Part shown: in pieces, positions 1-11,134 of the stretch
Layout of the letters: every line of letters begins with the position of its first letter
Numbering within the stretch: position 1 is the stretch's first letter
Assembly (NCBI GenBank): GCA_947179485.1
Contig: OX359245.1
Location: forward strand, 67,133,067 to 67,197,066
Direction: 5' to 3'
From: Allacma fusca
Taxonomy: Eukaryota > Arthropoda > Collembola > Symphypleona > Sminthuridae
DNA length: 64,000 nucleotides
The notes under the pieces: model-generated
Seen by the model: only the letters and a program-made list of their open reading frames with translations
Database searches by the model: none
What the model was told of the DNA's origin: nothing
Made by a program: the position numbers and the translations under genes

Positions 1-131
1 GTAGTTTGTTAGCCTATCAGAAGAATTATATTTACATAATAGTTTCGTTTGAGCTGTTTATACAATTCATTTTTATACTCCTAAACCTCATATTTATAAT
101 ATTACGGATTGTTTATTATGATGCTACTTAC

Positions 132-806
132 TTTTTCATTTTTGGTCCACATTTCAGTCCAGGGTTTCTTTTTGGCTTTTTCAACGCCACCCAGTAGAAT
201 CAGACCAAAAAATCCTAAAATCTCCGTCACAGTTACATCACGCCAAAGTCTTGGCTTCCCAGTTGGATGATTCTTATTCCAATTTATGACACAAAAATGA
301 GCCCATTTGTTCGTCCAATTGCAAATACTTTTTGTAGTATCTTGGCTGATCATTAATTTGAAGAAGTCCAATTTCGTTCGATTTTTGTTTTCAGGGACAT
401 TGGCTTCATTTTTCGGCCCGTCTTGAAAGTCTTGCAAACTAAATCTCCAAGCATCTAAAGGTGCTCTGGGCACTCTTGTGGTCCATTGAGTTCCATCACG
501 TCCAGCAAAAACATTTCCTGTTTCTTCAAGGTCTGGATCCTCGTCCTGTTAAACATAATTTTATAAGCACATACCGATAGTCCGGGTAAATATTCTAATA
601 GTAGAATTCTTCCAGTTATTTAATTTTACACATTTTCTACTACCTACCTCACTTGAAGATAAAATGGCGTCTTCAACTTGAGCTTCTTCGGTAAATACAC
701 CCTCACTTTCGTGATCCTCATCATCAGTTGAATCACTCAATGTTCCACTTTGGTTTAGACAGGTGTAATTAACTGCCTTTCGGGGTCTTAAACGACGTCC
801 TGCCAT
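132..806 (-). CDS. piggyBac-type transposase or derived gene, 5' part (partial)
   Basis: Two exons are visible: 806..648 (53 codons from ATG) and 545..132 (138 codons). They are joined by an intron with donor GTAGGT and acceptor AACAG, and a further donor (GTAAGT) follows at 131, so the rest lies before base 1. The N-terminus is basic then acidic, ending in a Ser/Asp/Glu-rich stretch. Exon 2 carries the start of the piggyBac DDE region: residues reading FFKLMIS, then a TN-W-A pattern, then WRDVTVTEILGFFGLILLGG, typical of the Transposase_1_7 (PF13843) fold. The catalytic aspartates would lie outside the window. All splice joins keep phase 0. It could be an active element, a decayed copy or a domesticated piggyBac-derived gene. 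The introns and lack of visible stops favour a gene-like copy. The family call is from motif memory, not a search. Confidence 0.7.
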
Positions 807-1138
807 TGCAACAATATCTTTGACTCTGCCCTTTATTTTTATTTTGAGTACAGCAAAACCAAGTGCAATGCTTAGAATGGTTACTGTAAGCCAAACGTTG
901 TGATACGTATTAATTTGGAGCACGCTTTTATTACGAGTATTTAAATAATTTGTACTTCAAAAAGGACATTTGCATATATTATTGCAGTATTACAGGTGAA
1001 CAGTAATGTCGTACTGGTTTTGCATTCATAAATGATTTCACATTCTTTGCAGCTGATATACATACATTTTTACTGCTAGTTTCATTACTGGTTCGGTTAC
1101 TACACAATTAGTGTGAAATAGTGTCCAGAAGTCATATA

Positions 1139-3178
1139 CAGGATAAACTCGATATAACGGGTGGCTCTACAACGGAAATTTAGTTACACCGGACAGATTT
1201 AGTTGTCCCAGCAATGCTCCTATATAACAAATGCTAAAAATATTGCATATACCGGACATTTGTATACCGGAAAATTAGTTATAACGGACACACTTTGAAG
1301 CCCTTTGGAAACATTTTTCATGCATATAACGGATTTTAGGCGGAAATTTATTACAAAATAGTCTATAAATCGTTGCACATACATTTTGGTTGAATGAATT
1401 GAAGAATTCTTGAAAACTTGCATGTTTCATCTATTTAGTTTGGATGTCTTGCAATTTGTTTAGTGTTAAAATGTCCGAAAAATCAAACCGAGTTTAAATT
1501 TTGGAGAAAAAGCAAGTATAATATTTGAAATTCAAAGTGGGAACTCTCAAACTCAAGTATGAAAAAATCGTGCTCTATCAACCAGAGAGAATGATATTTG
1601 AAAGAAATTTTTTAAGTGTTCACGTAAAAATAGACCGAAATGATAAAATCCCAACAACCAATAACTAAGTTTTTGCGTGTAGATCAGGCCTGGCATTCAA
1701 GTTCAAATAAAACTTGACAAGTTCGGGTTACAAGTTAATTTGAACTTGACACTGAAATCTCAAGTTCGGGTCAACATGAAATTTGAACTTGATTTTAAGG
1801 CTCGAATCAAGTTCATGGTCAGGTCTTCATTATATACTTGACATCAATATCATGATCAAGTTCGGATCACATAACCCCAAAACCATGAACATGAACTTGA
1901 CTTTTCATGGTCAAGTTCTTATATTCATATAAAACGCTATAGATAATCGTTCTTATGCAGCTGTCCTTGCTGAAGCTGTAAACTAAACGCTAATTTAAAT
2001 CACAGCGTTTTCGCGTGCAAATGCTAGACCGGTATTTCTGTGTTTTCAACGAGGAACGTGCTCCCCGCTCAAATATTACAAGCTAAATCCTGTTGTATTT
2101 TCTTCTACACAACATCTTGTCAATTTTAACTTGATTTAAATTTTTGAATAATCATATTATTATAAAAACAACTGGAAAATGAGCACATCTGAAAAGTCTC
2201 AACAGTGCGAAGAAGATGCTGATCCTGGAAGTCTAACTGCATCAAGTAGCCGGAAAAAATTACCTAAGGTCCACAAGCATTTCACATTTTGCGATTCTAC
2301 AAAAACCATTCAGCTGCAAACACTGCTCGTAAGTGTATTCAAATATATATATATATACCTGTTTCAGTTGTCCTGGCACAGACCTACTAACTCCTAAAAG
2401 AATGTTAGAAGACAGCATTTGTGTTTGTCTGTGCTTGAAGGGATGGTTGAAATTCAAATCTCAAACCAATTTTGATGAAATCCATGCATCATTCAAAACA
2501 TTCTACGGGAAATCTAGTTATTTTTATATTCTCTTATTATAAGTTTTATCAATCATTACTTCTAAATTTTGATATTCAATTTTAAAAAATAAAAGGAAAT
2601 TAGATCTCAGGTAATTTGTTAGCCTTTCTAATTATAAGTATACATACAACACTATAACTAGAAATTCAAGTCCATGGTCAAGTTCATGGTCAAGTTCATG
2701 GTCAAGTTCGTGGTCAAGTTCATGGTCAAGTTCATGGTCAAGTTCCATTCATGGTCAAGTTCGCCGAAATTAACTTGATTATGTGAACTTGATTACTCCG
2801 GTTCGTACCTACTTTTAAAAAATTAAGTTCAAGTTCGGATCTTAATTATGGTGATATAATCAAGTTGGGGTCAAGTTCAAGTGCGAATCATGAGTTGAAC
2901 CGAACTTGAGGCCAGGCCTGGTGTAGATGAATATTAAATTATTATACTTCTATATTCAATCAATTCAATGTCTCTACAGTTGAATAATTATTATATTATT
3001 AGTCTGGTGTTTCCATGTCGTATTTCGATGAATTTAACTCAATATTCCTAATAAGACTTATTTGTCATTTCGGAAATTATATAACGGATAAAATCCGTTA
3101 TGTGCATACAACGGAAATTTTGTATAGCGGACAAATTTTACCGGTCCCCTGGGAATCCGTTATATCGAGTTTTTCCTG
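1139..3178. mobile_element. pogo/Tc-like non-autonomous element, interrupted by a hAT-like insertion
   Basis: The left end reads CAGGATAAACTCGATATAAC. The right end is its near-perfect inverted copy (one mismatch in the first 22 bases). Both ends are flanked by TA (1137-1138 and 3179-3180), the target duplication of the Tc1/mariner/pogo superfamily. Internal degenerate copies of the terminal motif (ATAACGGA, CGGAAATTT) recur near both ends. After removing the nested element (1685-2920) and one copy of its 8-bp duplication, the element is 796 bp. There is no transposase ORF, so it is non-autonomous. Confidence 0.8.
1685..2920. mobile_element. hAT-like non-autonomous element (AAGTTC-rich), nested
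   Basis: Termini are inverted copies beginning CAGGCCTGGC and continuing TCAAGTTC. They are flanked by a perfect 8-bp duplication GTGTAGAT (1677-1684 and 2921-2928). The 1,236-bp body is filled with AAGTTC/GAACTT motifs in both orientations, including a tandem ATGGTCAAGTTC array at about 2650-2760. No transposase is recognised. The insertion is inside the 1139-3178 element, so it is the younger of the two. Confidence 0.85.
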
Positions 3179-3194
3179 TACAAGAATTAAATCC

Positions 3195-3450
3195 TAAGGG
3201 CTATTGAAGTTCAAGTATAACTTAAACAGTTCACGTGCGTATCAAGTTCAAGTCACGTCAATTGAAGGAAATTTTATAAATGGAAGCTTGAACACCATGC
3301 TCAAGTGAAATTACAATGTGAATTTTGAAGTTCAAGTTCCATTAAGTTCAAGTTAGTAATTTATTTCTTGATGGCAAATTCAAGTCAAATTCAAGTACAT
3401 TGAATATAAATACTTGAATAAAGTTTGAATATAACTTGAATATAAAAATA
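3195..3450. repeat. AAGTTC-rich repeat remnant
   Basis: This block has dense AAGTTCAAGT motifs of the same kind as the 1685-2920 element, but no terminal repeats or target duplication could be found. It is likely an old decayed relative. Confidence 0.4.
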
Positions 3451-6400
3451 AAATAAATAAATGAAAACCGATGTAAGCATTGTGCAATCAGTGGCAACAT
3501 TGCATCCCGGCAAAAATAGTATTCGGAGTGAATCAATATTATTGATAACTTGTTGTTGTTTTGATTGTATCGGCATTAAATTCGCATTTTGGATATCTAG
3601 TGGTCGAGAATAGTTCCTGTACTGTTTTCGTGCTTTGAACAGTAATTATTCAATCTTTATTTATTAAAGGTTCCGACTTATTGTTTTATAAATGTGTTCT
3701 TGATACTCGAGGCTCTCGTTCCATTAAAAAACGAGCAGAAGCGATTGTTTTCTTCACCTGTTCTGAAGATAGCAAGAAGTTTAAACGCAACTTATTATTC
3801 CCTGCAAGGATAATTTTTACTGATAATAAACATGATGCCATAGATGAACTACGAGCAGTCTTACGAATTATTATTGTTTAAGAAAAAATTAACGGCGACA
3901 AATAGTCATGAATATAACTGATGGTTACATAACAGATGAGTGCAACACTAACGTGCATAGGCCAATTATATTACTGTTAACCTCTTAATTATGTAAATTA
4001 GTAAATTAGACTCCAGTGTTTACTTTCAATTATCATTGATTACTATTCAGGAGCCGACATTTAAAACAATGGCTTTCTTGGGTACTTCATAATTTTCTCA
4101 GAAATGTGTGCAAGAAAAGCACTTGCACTCGTATTATTGTCCTACACATGTTAGTAAGTAGGATGTATGTTGCACTCCTAGGGTAGTGCTGAGAAAATCT
4201 GGAATAAAATTTAGTAGATTCAATGTTTTAGTCCTTCATCAAGTCCAATGCCCCTGCATTTTATCCTGCCGACATCCCACAATCACATAGATGCCGCAAG
4301 ATTTTCTCTTATCGCACCTCCACGATTACATTGGTACCGTCTTATCAATTACTTGAAAGCGGGTCCAAAACGTTTTAGTAATTTTATAAGTTATGATCAA
4401 GTTCAAGTTCTATAAAATGAACTCCGTGCTCCATTCAAAATACAATCTAATATCTTCGACCAAATTTTTACTTTCATGCACTAATTGCAACATTAAGTGG
4501 GATTTTAAACTGATGCACCAAATATTATAATAGTAGAGGAAATGGAGCCGTAGGAAGATAGTAACGCCCATGACTGCTAAAAGCTGACGTCATACCATTG
4601 ACACAACGTCATTTGGGGATGACTCATAATGTAATCTCTTCGGATGAGGCCCGATCAGTGGATTTTTCTATATTTGTACTATATTAGCTCATTTATGGGG
4701 GGGTTTTCATGCAAATTTAATAGTATTACTCTACTTCATTACATTTTTATTTGAAATCCCAAAGCAATTGTTCATAGGGCTTACTAATTAATTATTTAAA
4801 AAGTGTGATGCCATGGCACCACACTTCGGGCGGTAAGGGTTAAATAGTGAAGCTCATCAACGAAGAATTTCAAGAGGGAAGTTCTTGGGATTCAATTTAA
4901 TTATTTTCATTGGGAGCGTAACATTACAATTATTTGAAGACGTATTACGAGATAAGATCGGAATAAATTTACATTTATTAGCAGATCCATTTCTTAACGC
5001 TACAAGTACCCAGGGTTGTTCATTTAAAAACGCCAAGGCATTTTATGCAGGCATTTTCAATTCTGGGTATTTATGACACTTTGAGTATTTATTGAGGTGA
5101 ATATTTATAACATTTTAGAATGAAAAATATCATTCCTTGCACGCAATATTTATATTTCAATCCCTTTGATTAATCTTGATAATTTTGATGTTAAAAGAAC
5201 TTGACAGACATCTGAACTTGGCGTTCAAAACTTCCATGGGGTTGCATTTTAGTCCTATTTTGCCTGCATTTTTCGAAAATCTGCGTCTGGGGCTTCATAA
5301 ATGTGAGAGACAGTTTACGAATGTTTGTTTTATAAAGCTGTAATATAAAGTAAATATTCAATATTGCCTCCCACATTTATTTCCTGAAACCGCAATATTT
5401 GACTTGGAAAAATTATGATCAACTCAATTTTTCCGTATAACATTTTCTATACACAGAGTTCGATTAGCCGGGAAAAAAATTGTTTCTTGTTCTCCAAGTT
5501 GAAAAGCAAGTTATGGAGAGTTTAGTATTAAAGAATCCGTCCCAATTCCAATAAGCGAGAACACATTTCATTTCATTCAGCAAGTTATTATTTTGGGGTA
5601 GTAGGATTTGAATTTCGCCAGTGTTTATTAAAAAAATCCCAAAATGCCTTAAATAATTTTTTCAAAAAATTCAAATAGGATGTCTTTAACGCCTAGGGAA
5701 AATTCCCAAAATCCCGGACACTTTTAATGGAGGTCAAAAAATTGACAACTTAAAATTTTTCAGCTGGGCAGGCTAATGTCGTCGGGGATTTTAAATCGGC
5801 CAAACTTCCAGTACCCGAGTAACACCCGGGTACACACAATAGATACTCGGGTACGGGTACAGGTTTTGGGTACATTACGGGTACGGGTAAATTGTGGGTA
5901 CAGGTACTACATTGTATTTTCAGGTACGGATACGGGTACTGAAATAATTTACCCGGGTACTCGGGTATGGGTACGGGTATAGGTACAGCATTTTGTAGTA
6001 CCCGATATTCGGGTACGGGTATGGGTACGGGTACACGGTTTCTGTACCCAGTCCGAGCACTGGTGGGCATGGCTATGATATGTTGTTTCATGTAGAATAG
6101 AGGACGCTGTAAGGTCTAAGGCCAAATCGACTTAATAAATCATTATTATATTATGTAGAATAAACTTATGTTGTAGTTACCTACCTATGAAGTTCACGTA
6201 TTAACGTTTATTCAACTTGATTGCTTCTTTGTTCAAGGAAATGTTACTGCAGTTATATTAGTAATTCAAATCGGGTTTCAAATAATGTCGGACCGTTTAA
6301 ACATGCTGTTATCCTACATGTGGAGGAGTGACGTATAATATATTTAAGGTATTAAAGAAAAATAATTTAAGCACCCCGATTTTTTAGTAAAAAACATACA

Positions 6401-6598
6401 CTTCTTTATTGTCTCCGCGGATGAGCTGCTACAAAATTAAATAACTGGAAGTGTGTATGACAGTTAGGAATAATTTGAATTGTACACTCCATGCATGCCA
6501 CAATTCATGCAATTAAGTAGTTCGTTAATTGAACGTTTCTGATATATTTCCAGATTTGACTGAGTGAACTCAAAACTTATCAATTTATGTAACCAATG
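3451..6598. other. gene-poor interval
   Basis: No convincing gene was seen. It holds only short unsupported ORFs, one of about 66 codons at 3681-3881 without family features, and a GGGTAC-motif block at 5811-6062 listed separately. Confidence 0.5.
5811..6062. mobile_element. GGGTAC-motif hAT-like element, left end truncated
   Basis: This is a dense array of GGGTACGGGTA motifs, ending at the right in TCCGAGCACTG. That is the inverted form of the CAGTGCTCGG terminus seen intact at 61421-62256. The left end begins within motif sequence (CAGTACCCGAG) and no matching 8-bp duplication was found, so it looks like a truncated copy of that family. Confidence 0.6.
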
Positions 6599-7182
6599 CA
6601 AAGGTGTCCAAATGACTCAGCCTATCCTGTATCCTTCCTGTTCATAAAATTTTAACAGAGCCTACATATAATTATGCCTACATTTTAACCGCCGAATAGA
6701 TCAGCCTGTCCTACATCCTTCCTATATGGGGACCTCCACCTACATATTAGCCTACATTTCACTGACAAATTAGCTCAACGAATTCTACTCCTTTCTTCAA
6801 GTGAATGTTCTTTTCGTAACTGACAGACTATTTAATAGCATTCTACTGTAATAAATTAAAAGTCCTGTCTCAAGTAAATGGGGTTGAAATAAAATAGTTT
6901 AAGTTTAGTCAACTTGGCCAAACCCTAAGAGCAAAATAGTACGGATCTTGATTTGGTTTACGCCGAAAATAGTGTCAAAATTTTATAAGATTGTTCAAAA
7001 AGGGATGTCGCACTTAAGATTTCCTTCAGTTACCACTTAACCGAATATTTACAAGTTTTAATTTCGGTGAGGTTTCAGCGCATATCAAGGGCTATTTTGC
7101 CTACAAGCCTCTGTAATAAAATTCTCGCATCCTATAAATAGCTTACAAATAAGCCTATATGTAGGATAGGCGTACACCTTTG
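6599..7182. mobile_element. hAT-like non-autonomous element, CAAAGGTGT family, copy 1
   Basis: Inverted termini CAAAGGTGTCC / CAAAGGTGTAC are followed inward by GCCTA(T/C)CCT motifs. Flanks match over 7 of 8 bases (AACCAATG at 6591-6598, AACCAATT at 7183-7190). The 584-bp body has no transposase. Subterminal GCCTACAT/TGTAGG motifs are repeated on both sides. Confidence 0.75.
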
Positions 7183-9048
7183 AACCAATTAGTTTGAATT
7201 GTACTGTTTGACAAATGCAATTAACGTGAATGAACGTGAATGTCTAGCAATGATTAAGAGGTCTGAATTGAGCTGAATGTGCGAATAAGTATTACGGAAC
7301 TCTGATTTAGCGTAGTGTTCCTTATGCTTAAACTGCAAAGAACTAAATATTTTCGACAGATATCCCTGAAATACTTATCAAGAAACTTTTAACTCAAGCT
7401 AGCATTTAAAAACAAAATGGGTATTTTAAATTGTATATTCATGCTTGAACTGAATGAATTGACGAGACGAATAATCTGAACGTGAATTTAACTTTTTCTT
7501 TTAACGCTCAAATTGAGTGAACGTGACTGGACGCAAGAATACCTACGTAAGAATTGAACTAAGTGTGAATGGTATAACCAATAACAACGAACTGACAATG
7601 AGTATGAGTGAACGCTGCGCAGAAGAAAATAAAATTAACTGAACGTGAATTGAACTTTCCCCAAAGCTGCACGCATGGTACAATCTTCGTTCTGAGACTA
7701 TCCTTAACCAAAAATCCCCCTACGCGTTGAAAACCGCCACAGGGAAGCCTAAAACAAAAACAGTTTGTTAACGTGACTTTAAAGACAACTAGGTATATAC
7801 ATAGTATATTTTTTTGTCATAAACCTATGTGAACGATTTTTGCATACAGAATAATGCATTCAATGTATAAAAAATTAAAGCAAAGATTGAGATAGATTTT
7901 GTTTTTCATATTTTCGGATGGGTGGGTTACATGACAATAGTTGAGTTAACTTAAAATCTAAAGTTTCTTCCTCTGTAACAATATATATTGGGAAAGGTTT
8001 TGGAAAATGTGTAAAACCTACTTTCACACGTCAGTCCCGCTAAGGGGAAACAGTAAAAGTTATGCAATTTCCTCAGTTTTTACCACATTGTTTCCAGTTG
8101 TTAAAAAATGTGTTCCATTTTTGTAGCTTAAAAGGTTCGGAGTCAGCGTTCAAGTAAGTAAAGTACCGTATGATTTTTAGGAAAATGTATACCTTGGGAT
8201 GTTTAAAAATTTTCTATTTTTTACAAATATTTGTTGGCACTTGGTGGTTGGAACTCTTATTGTCTTTCCAGGGAGCTTTATCACAGGTACTTATCTACGT
8301 TGAGATCTGCGAGCATGGCCCCTGCAGACATTTGGAACGGTTGTGGGGTTTCATCTTTACTATCAGATATATGCAAAAATGTAGTTGTAGCTGTTCATGT
8401 TGCCATTTTTCACAAACATATTTCGGGCATTGTGACAAATTTTAAGGGAATTTATTTCAGTTCAATTTCTTCTTTCAGTTATAATTTGCTCCCATGCGAT
8501 TTAGAATTATAAAGCTAAGTTTATATAAATTGTTTTAAAATATTTTAAACTATTTTAGCTTCTTTTTTTTATTTTTTCAATACGTTTTGAATCTAAAACT
8601 TTAATTAAGAATCCACTAAAAATTCTGAAGAAATTTCGTACAAACTAGGGCCATCAAATTATTTTTACCGTTGCCTTTGACATCTGCTAATGGAGAAGAC
8701 GATGGGGTACCCTGCTTATTGGATAAATCAATAATGTTAATTATCTAGCACTTTTCGGTGTAATGCTTTGATTCGCCTGTCATTTTATGGACTTGTCAGA
8801 AAGCCTGGTAATTTCTTTACGGTATAGATACAATTTTGTATTTTGAAAGTTTGGAAGGCATGACAGCTAATTTTTGCTGGAATATAGGAATATTAAATAT
8901 TTTTAATTCGGATTTTATATTTTAGCTATGGAAGTTGAGAGTACTGATAAATGAGCTCAAAACCTCAGTGACTGTGACTAAAAAATCGTTTCGTGGACCT
9001 CGTGTTTACTCTTTAATGTACCTACAAATGTTCTATATTCTCGTAAGG
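7183..9048. other. gene-poor interval
   Basis: No gene is recognised. Two overlapping ORFs of about 90 codons at 8170-8512 lack any family pattern and were not called. Confidence 0.5.
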
Positions 9049-9746
9049 CAAAGGTGTCCGCCTATCCTACATATATGCCTATTTGTAGGCTGTTCCTAGG
9101 GTGCAAGGATTTTACTGAAGAGGAGGCAAAATATGTTGCAAGAGTATGCACTTTACCCCAAGCCCACAAAATAGGTAGGCTCAACCGTCATAGAATTACA
9201 GGCAAGTGTATGTAGACTACTGAAGCATGTAATTTTCATTTAATGGCATATGGATTGGGTAACATGAAAATTAAAAAAAAATCTGCACCTGATTTTTGTA
9301 GATTGTATGTTTTATGGTGCGTATTAAGAGTTAAAAGTTGGTGCCTCTTGAATTTGATTTGGTTGAAATCTCACAGAAATTTAAAGTTCTAAATATTCCG
9401 TAAAGTGAAAAGTCTATATTGACCTTTTGAGTGAATATTTGCGTTCGAACACAATTCAATTTTTACAGAGGATTCACTACGATAAATATTTCAGTGATTG
9501 GAATAAAACTTTTTTATTCCAATCACATTGAATTAAGACAGGGTTTTTAAATACAGAACCATCGAATGTCTACATTTAATTATGCCTGTACGTAGGGTTA
9601 TATGTAGGCTTGGTGTTCCCCATATAGGAAGGGTGTAGGATAGACTGACTTACAATTCTGATTAAATGTAAGCATATATGCAGACTCGGTCCAAATTTTA
9701 AAAATAGGAAGGATGTAGGGTAGGCGGAGTCGTTTGGACACCTTTG
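9049..9746. mobile_element. hAT-like non-autonomous element, CAAAGGTGT family, copy 2
   Basis: Termini are CAAAGGTGTCC and its inverse. A perfect 8-bp target duplication TCGTAAGG lies at 9041-9048 and 9747-9754. Length is 698 bp. Subterminal sequence is the same GCCTAC/GTAGG motif set as copy 1 at 6599-7182. A perfect 15-bp-arm hairpin sits inside (9494-9526). No transposase is seen. Confidence 0.88.
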
Positions 9747-9754
9747 TCGTAAGG

Positions 9755-11134
9755 AAAAGAACATCCTGATTCAGCATTCGTTCCTTCCTTCCACTCATAA
9801 TCTCAAATCTTTCTCACACTACGATAACCAAACTCTATAGAGTGGTCATACGGGTGCACATAACGGCATAGCGTGTTTTTTAAAGCGTATTAACATTAAC
9901 ACCAGTAGTTCCCTGAGCAGATGTTTTTTCGAGTATGACTTCAGTCTCAGTCCACTTGACTCTTCATACATCATTGAGGAAAATATCCCTCTTCACAACA
10001 TGGGTAAATGAATTGAAAATACTGCAGCTACAGTTAACTAGCCTACAGCCTACATTCACCTTTCAGATTTTTTATCCTACAACATTGCCTAGAAGTACGT
10101 ATTAATTAAACATTTTCCTCTTTGCCTGCTTCCAAAATAATGTCATCAACCTTCCTATGCACTCTAGCCTATTTGTAGGGTCTATGCTTGCAGACCAATT
10201 AGTACTGTGAGTGGAAAGATTTAATTACAATTTTAACATTGTCCGTTCAACCACACCTACGCGAATAATTTCCCTCTGGTCAGGGTGCAATGAGCTGTAT
10301 TTAGTCACATTCCCATGGGAAGGATTCTCCAGAATATTTATTTCCTTTACTAAATTCCAATTTTTGCAAGTAGTCTAGAAATTATTGCTGAATATTCTTT
10401 TAATGTGACGAACAATTTTACTGATTTCACATGTTAGATACTAATTGTAAGTAACGGTACGAGAAATAATAATTGCACTGAAACCCCATATGATGTCTTT
10501 CTTCAAGACTGACATAATAAAAGCAGGAAAGCCCGTGATATCATGTTGTTATTGGGAAACTAGTTTGAGCTGCATATTATACGTTATTACATCATATTCT
10601 TTCGTGAACATTCATATTTTCCTTCACGCACATTTTTAAACGTACAGCAATAATAAATTGATCTGAACGGTTCTTATCATTTTAGCAACCATGGCCAAAA
10701 GTAGGCACAAGTATCTTAAACACTACATCATTTGAAGGTTAGTGTAATATAGCACCTGAATCTAGAATGTTAATACGCTCAATCTATTGAAACACTGCAA
10801 ATGACTACAAAGTTTTAATCATCCATCAGAAATCTAATATTATATTTGGTAATTCCATCTGTTTCCGTAAAACTTTATATTGCATAATCAATGGAGGAAA
10901 TCGAATGAGCATGGAAAAATGCATCTATTTATAGTTAATAAAAATTGCACTCACAAGAAATTTCTTCCCTACTTAAGCTCAGACTCACAAGGAAAAGTAG
11001 CAGTTCACAATTTGATAAAAACTTGGTAGTATTAAATAGTCTATTTTTCTATTATAATTAGCAGATACGTATACGTGCAGTAGATATCGTGAAAAATATT
11101 TTTCTGCTCATTGTCAGTGCACACATCCTTGACA
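9755..11134. other. interval upstream of the desaturase gene
   Basis: No gene is recognised. Fragments resembling the GCCTA/TGTAGG motif set occur near 10140-10200 but without termini. The desaturase promoter should lie near its 3' end, but no clear TATA or initiator could be assigned. Confidence 0.4.

Noticed and set aside
5800..6060. GGGTACGGGTA arrays considered as interstitial telomere-like or CRISPR-like repeats
   Set aside because: The intact copy at 61421-62256 shows inverted termini and an 8-bp target duplication, so these are transposon ends. CRISPR is not expected in an animal genome, and the spacing is irregular.
5750..6091. 113-codon Pro/Val/Tyr-rich ORF
   Set aside because: Translation of GGGTAC motif repeats in a transposon remnant, not a gene.
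8170..8512. Two overlapping 91-93 codon ORFs
   Set aside because: No family motif, no splice context, and both frames are open only by chance length.
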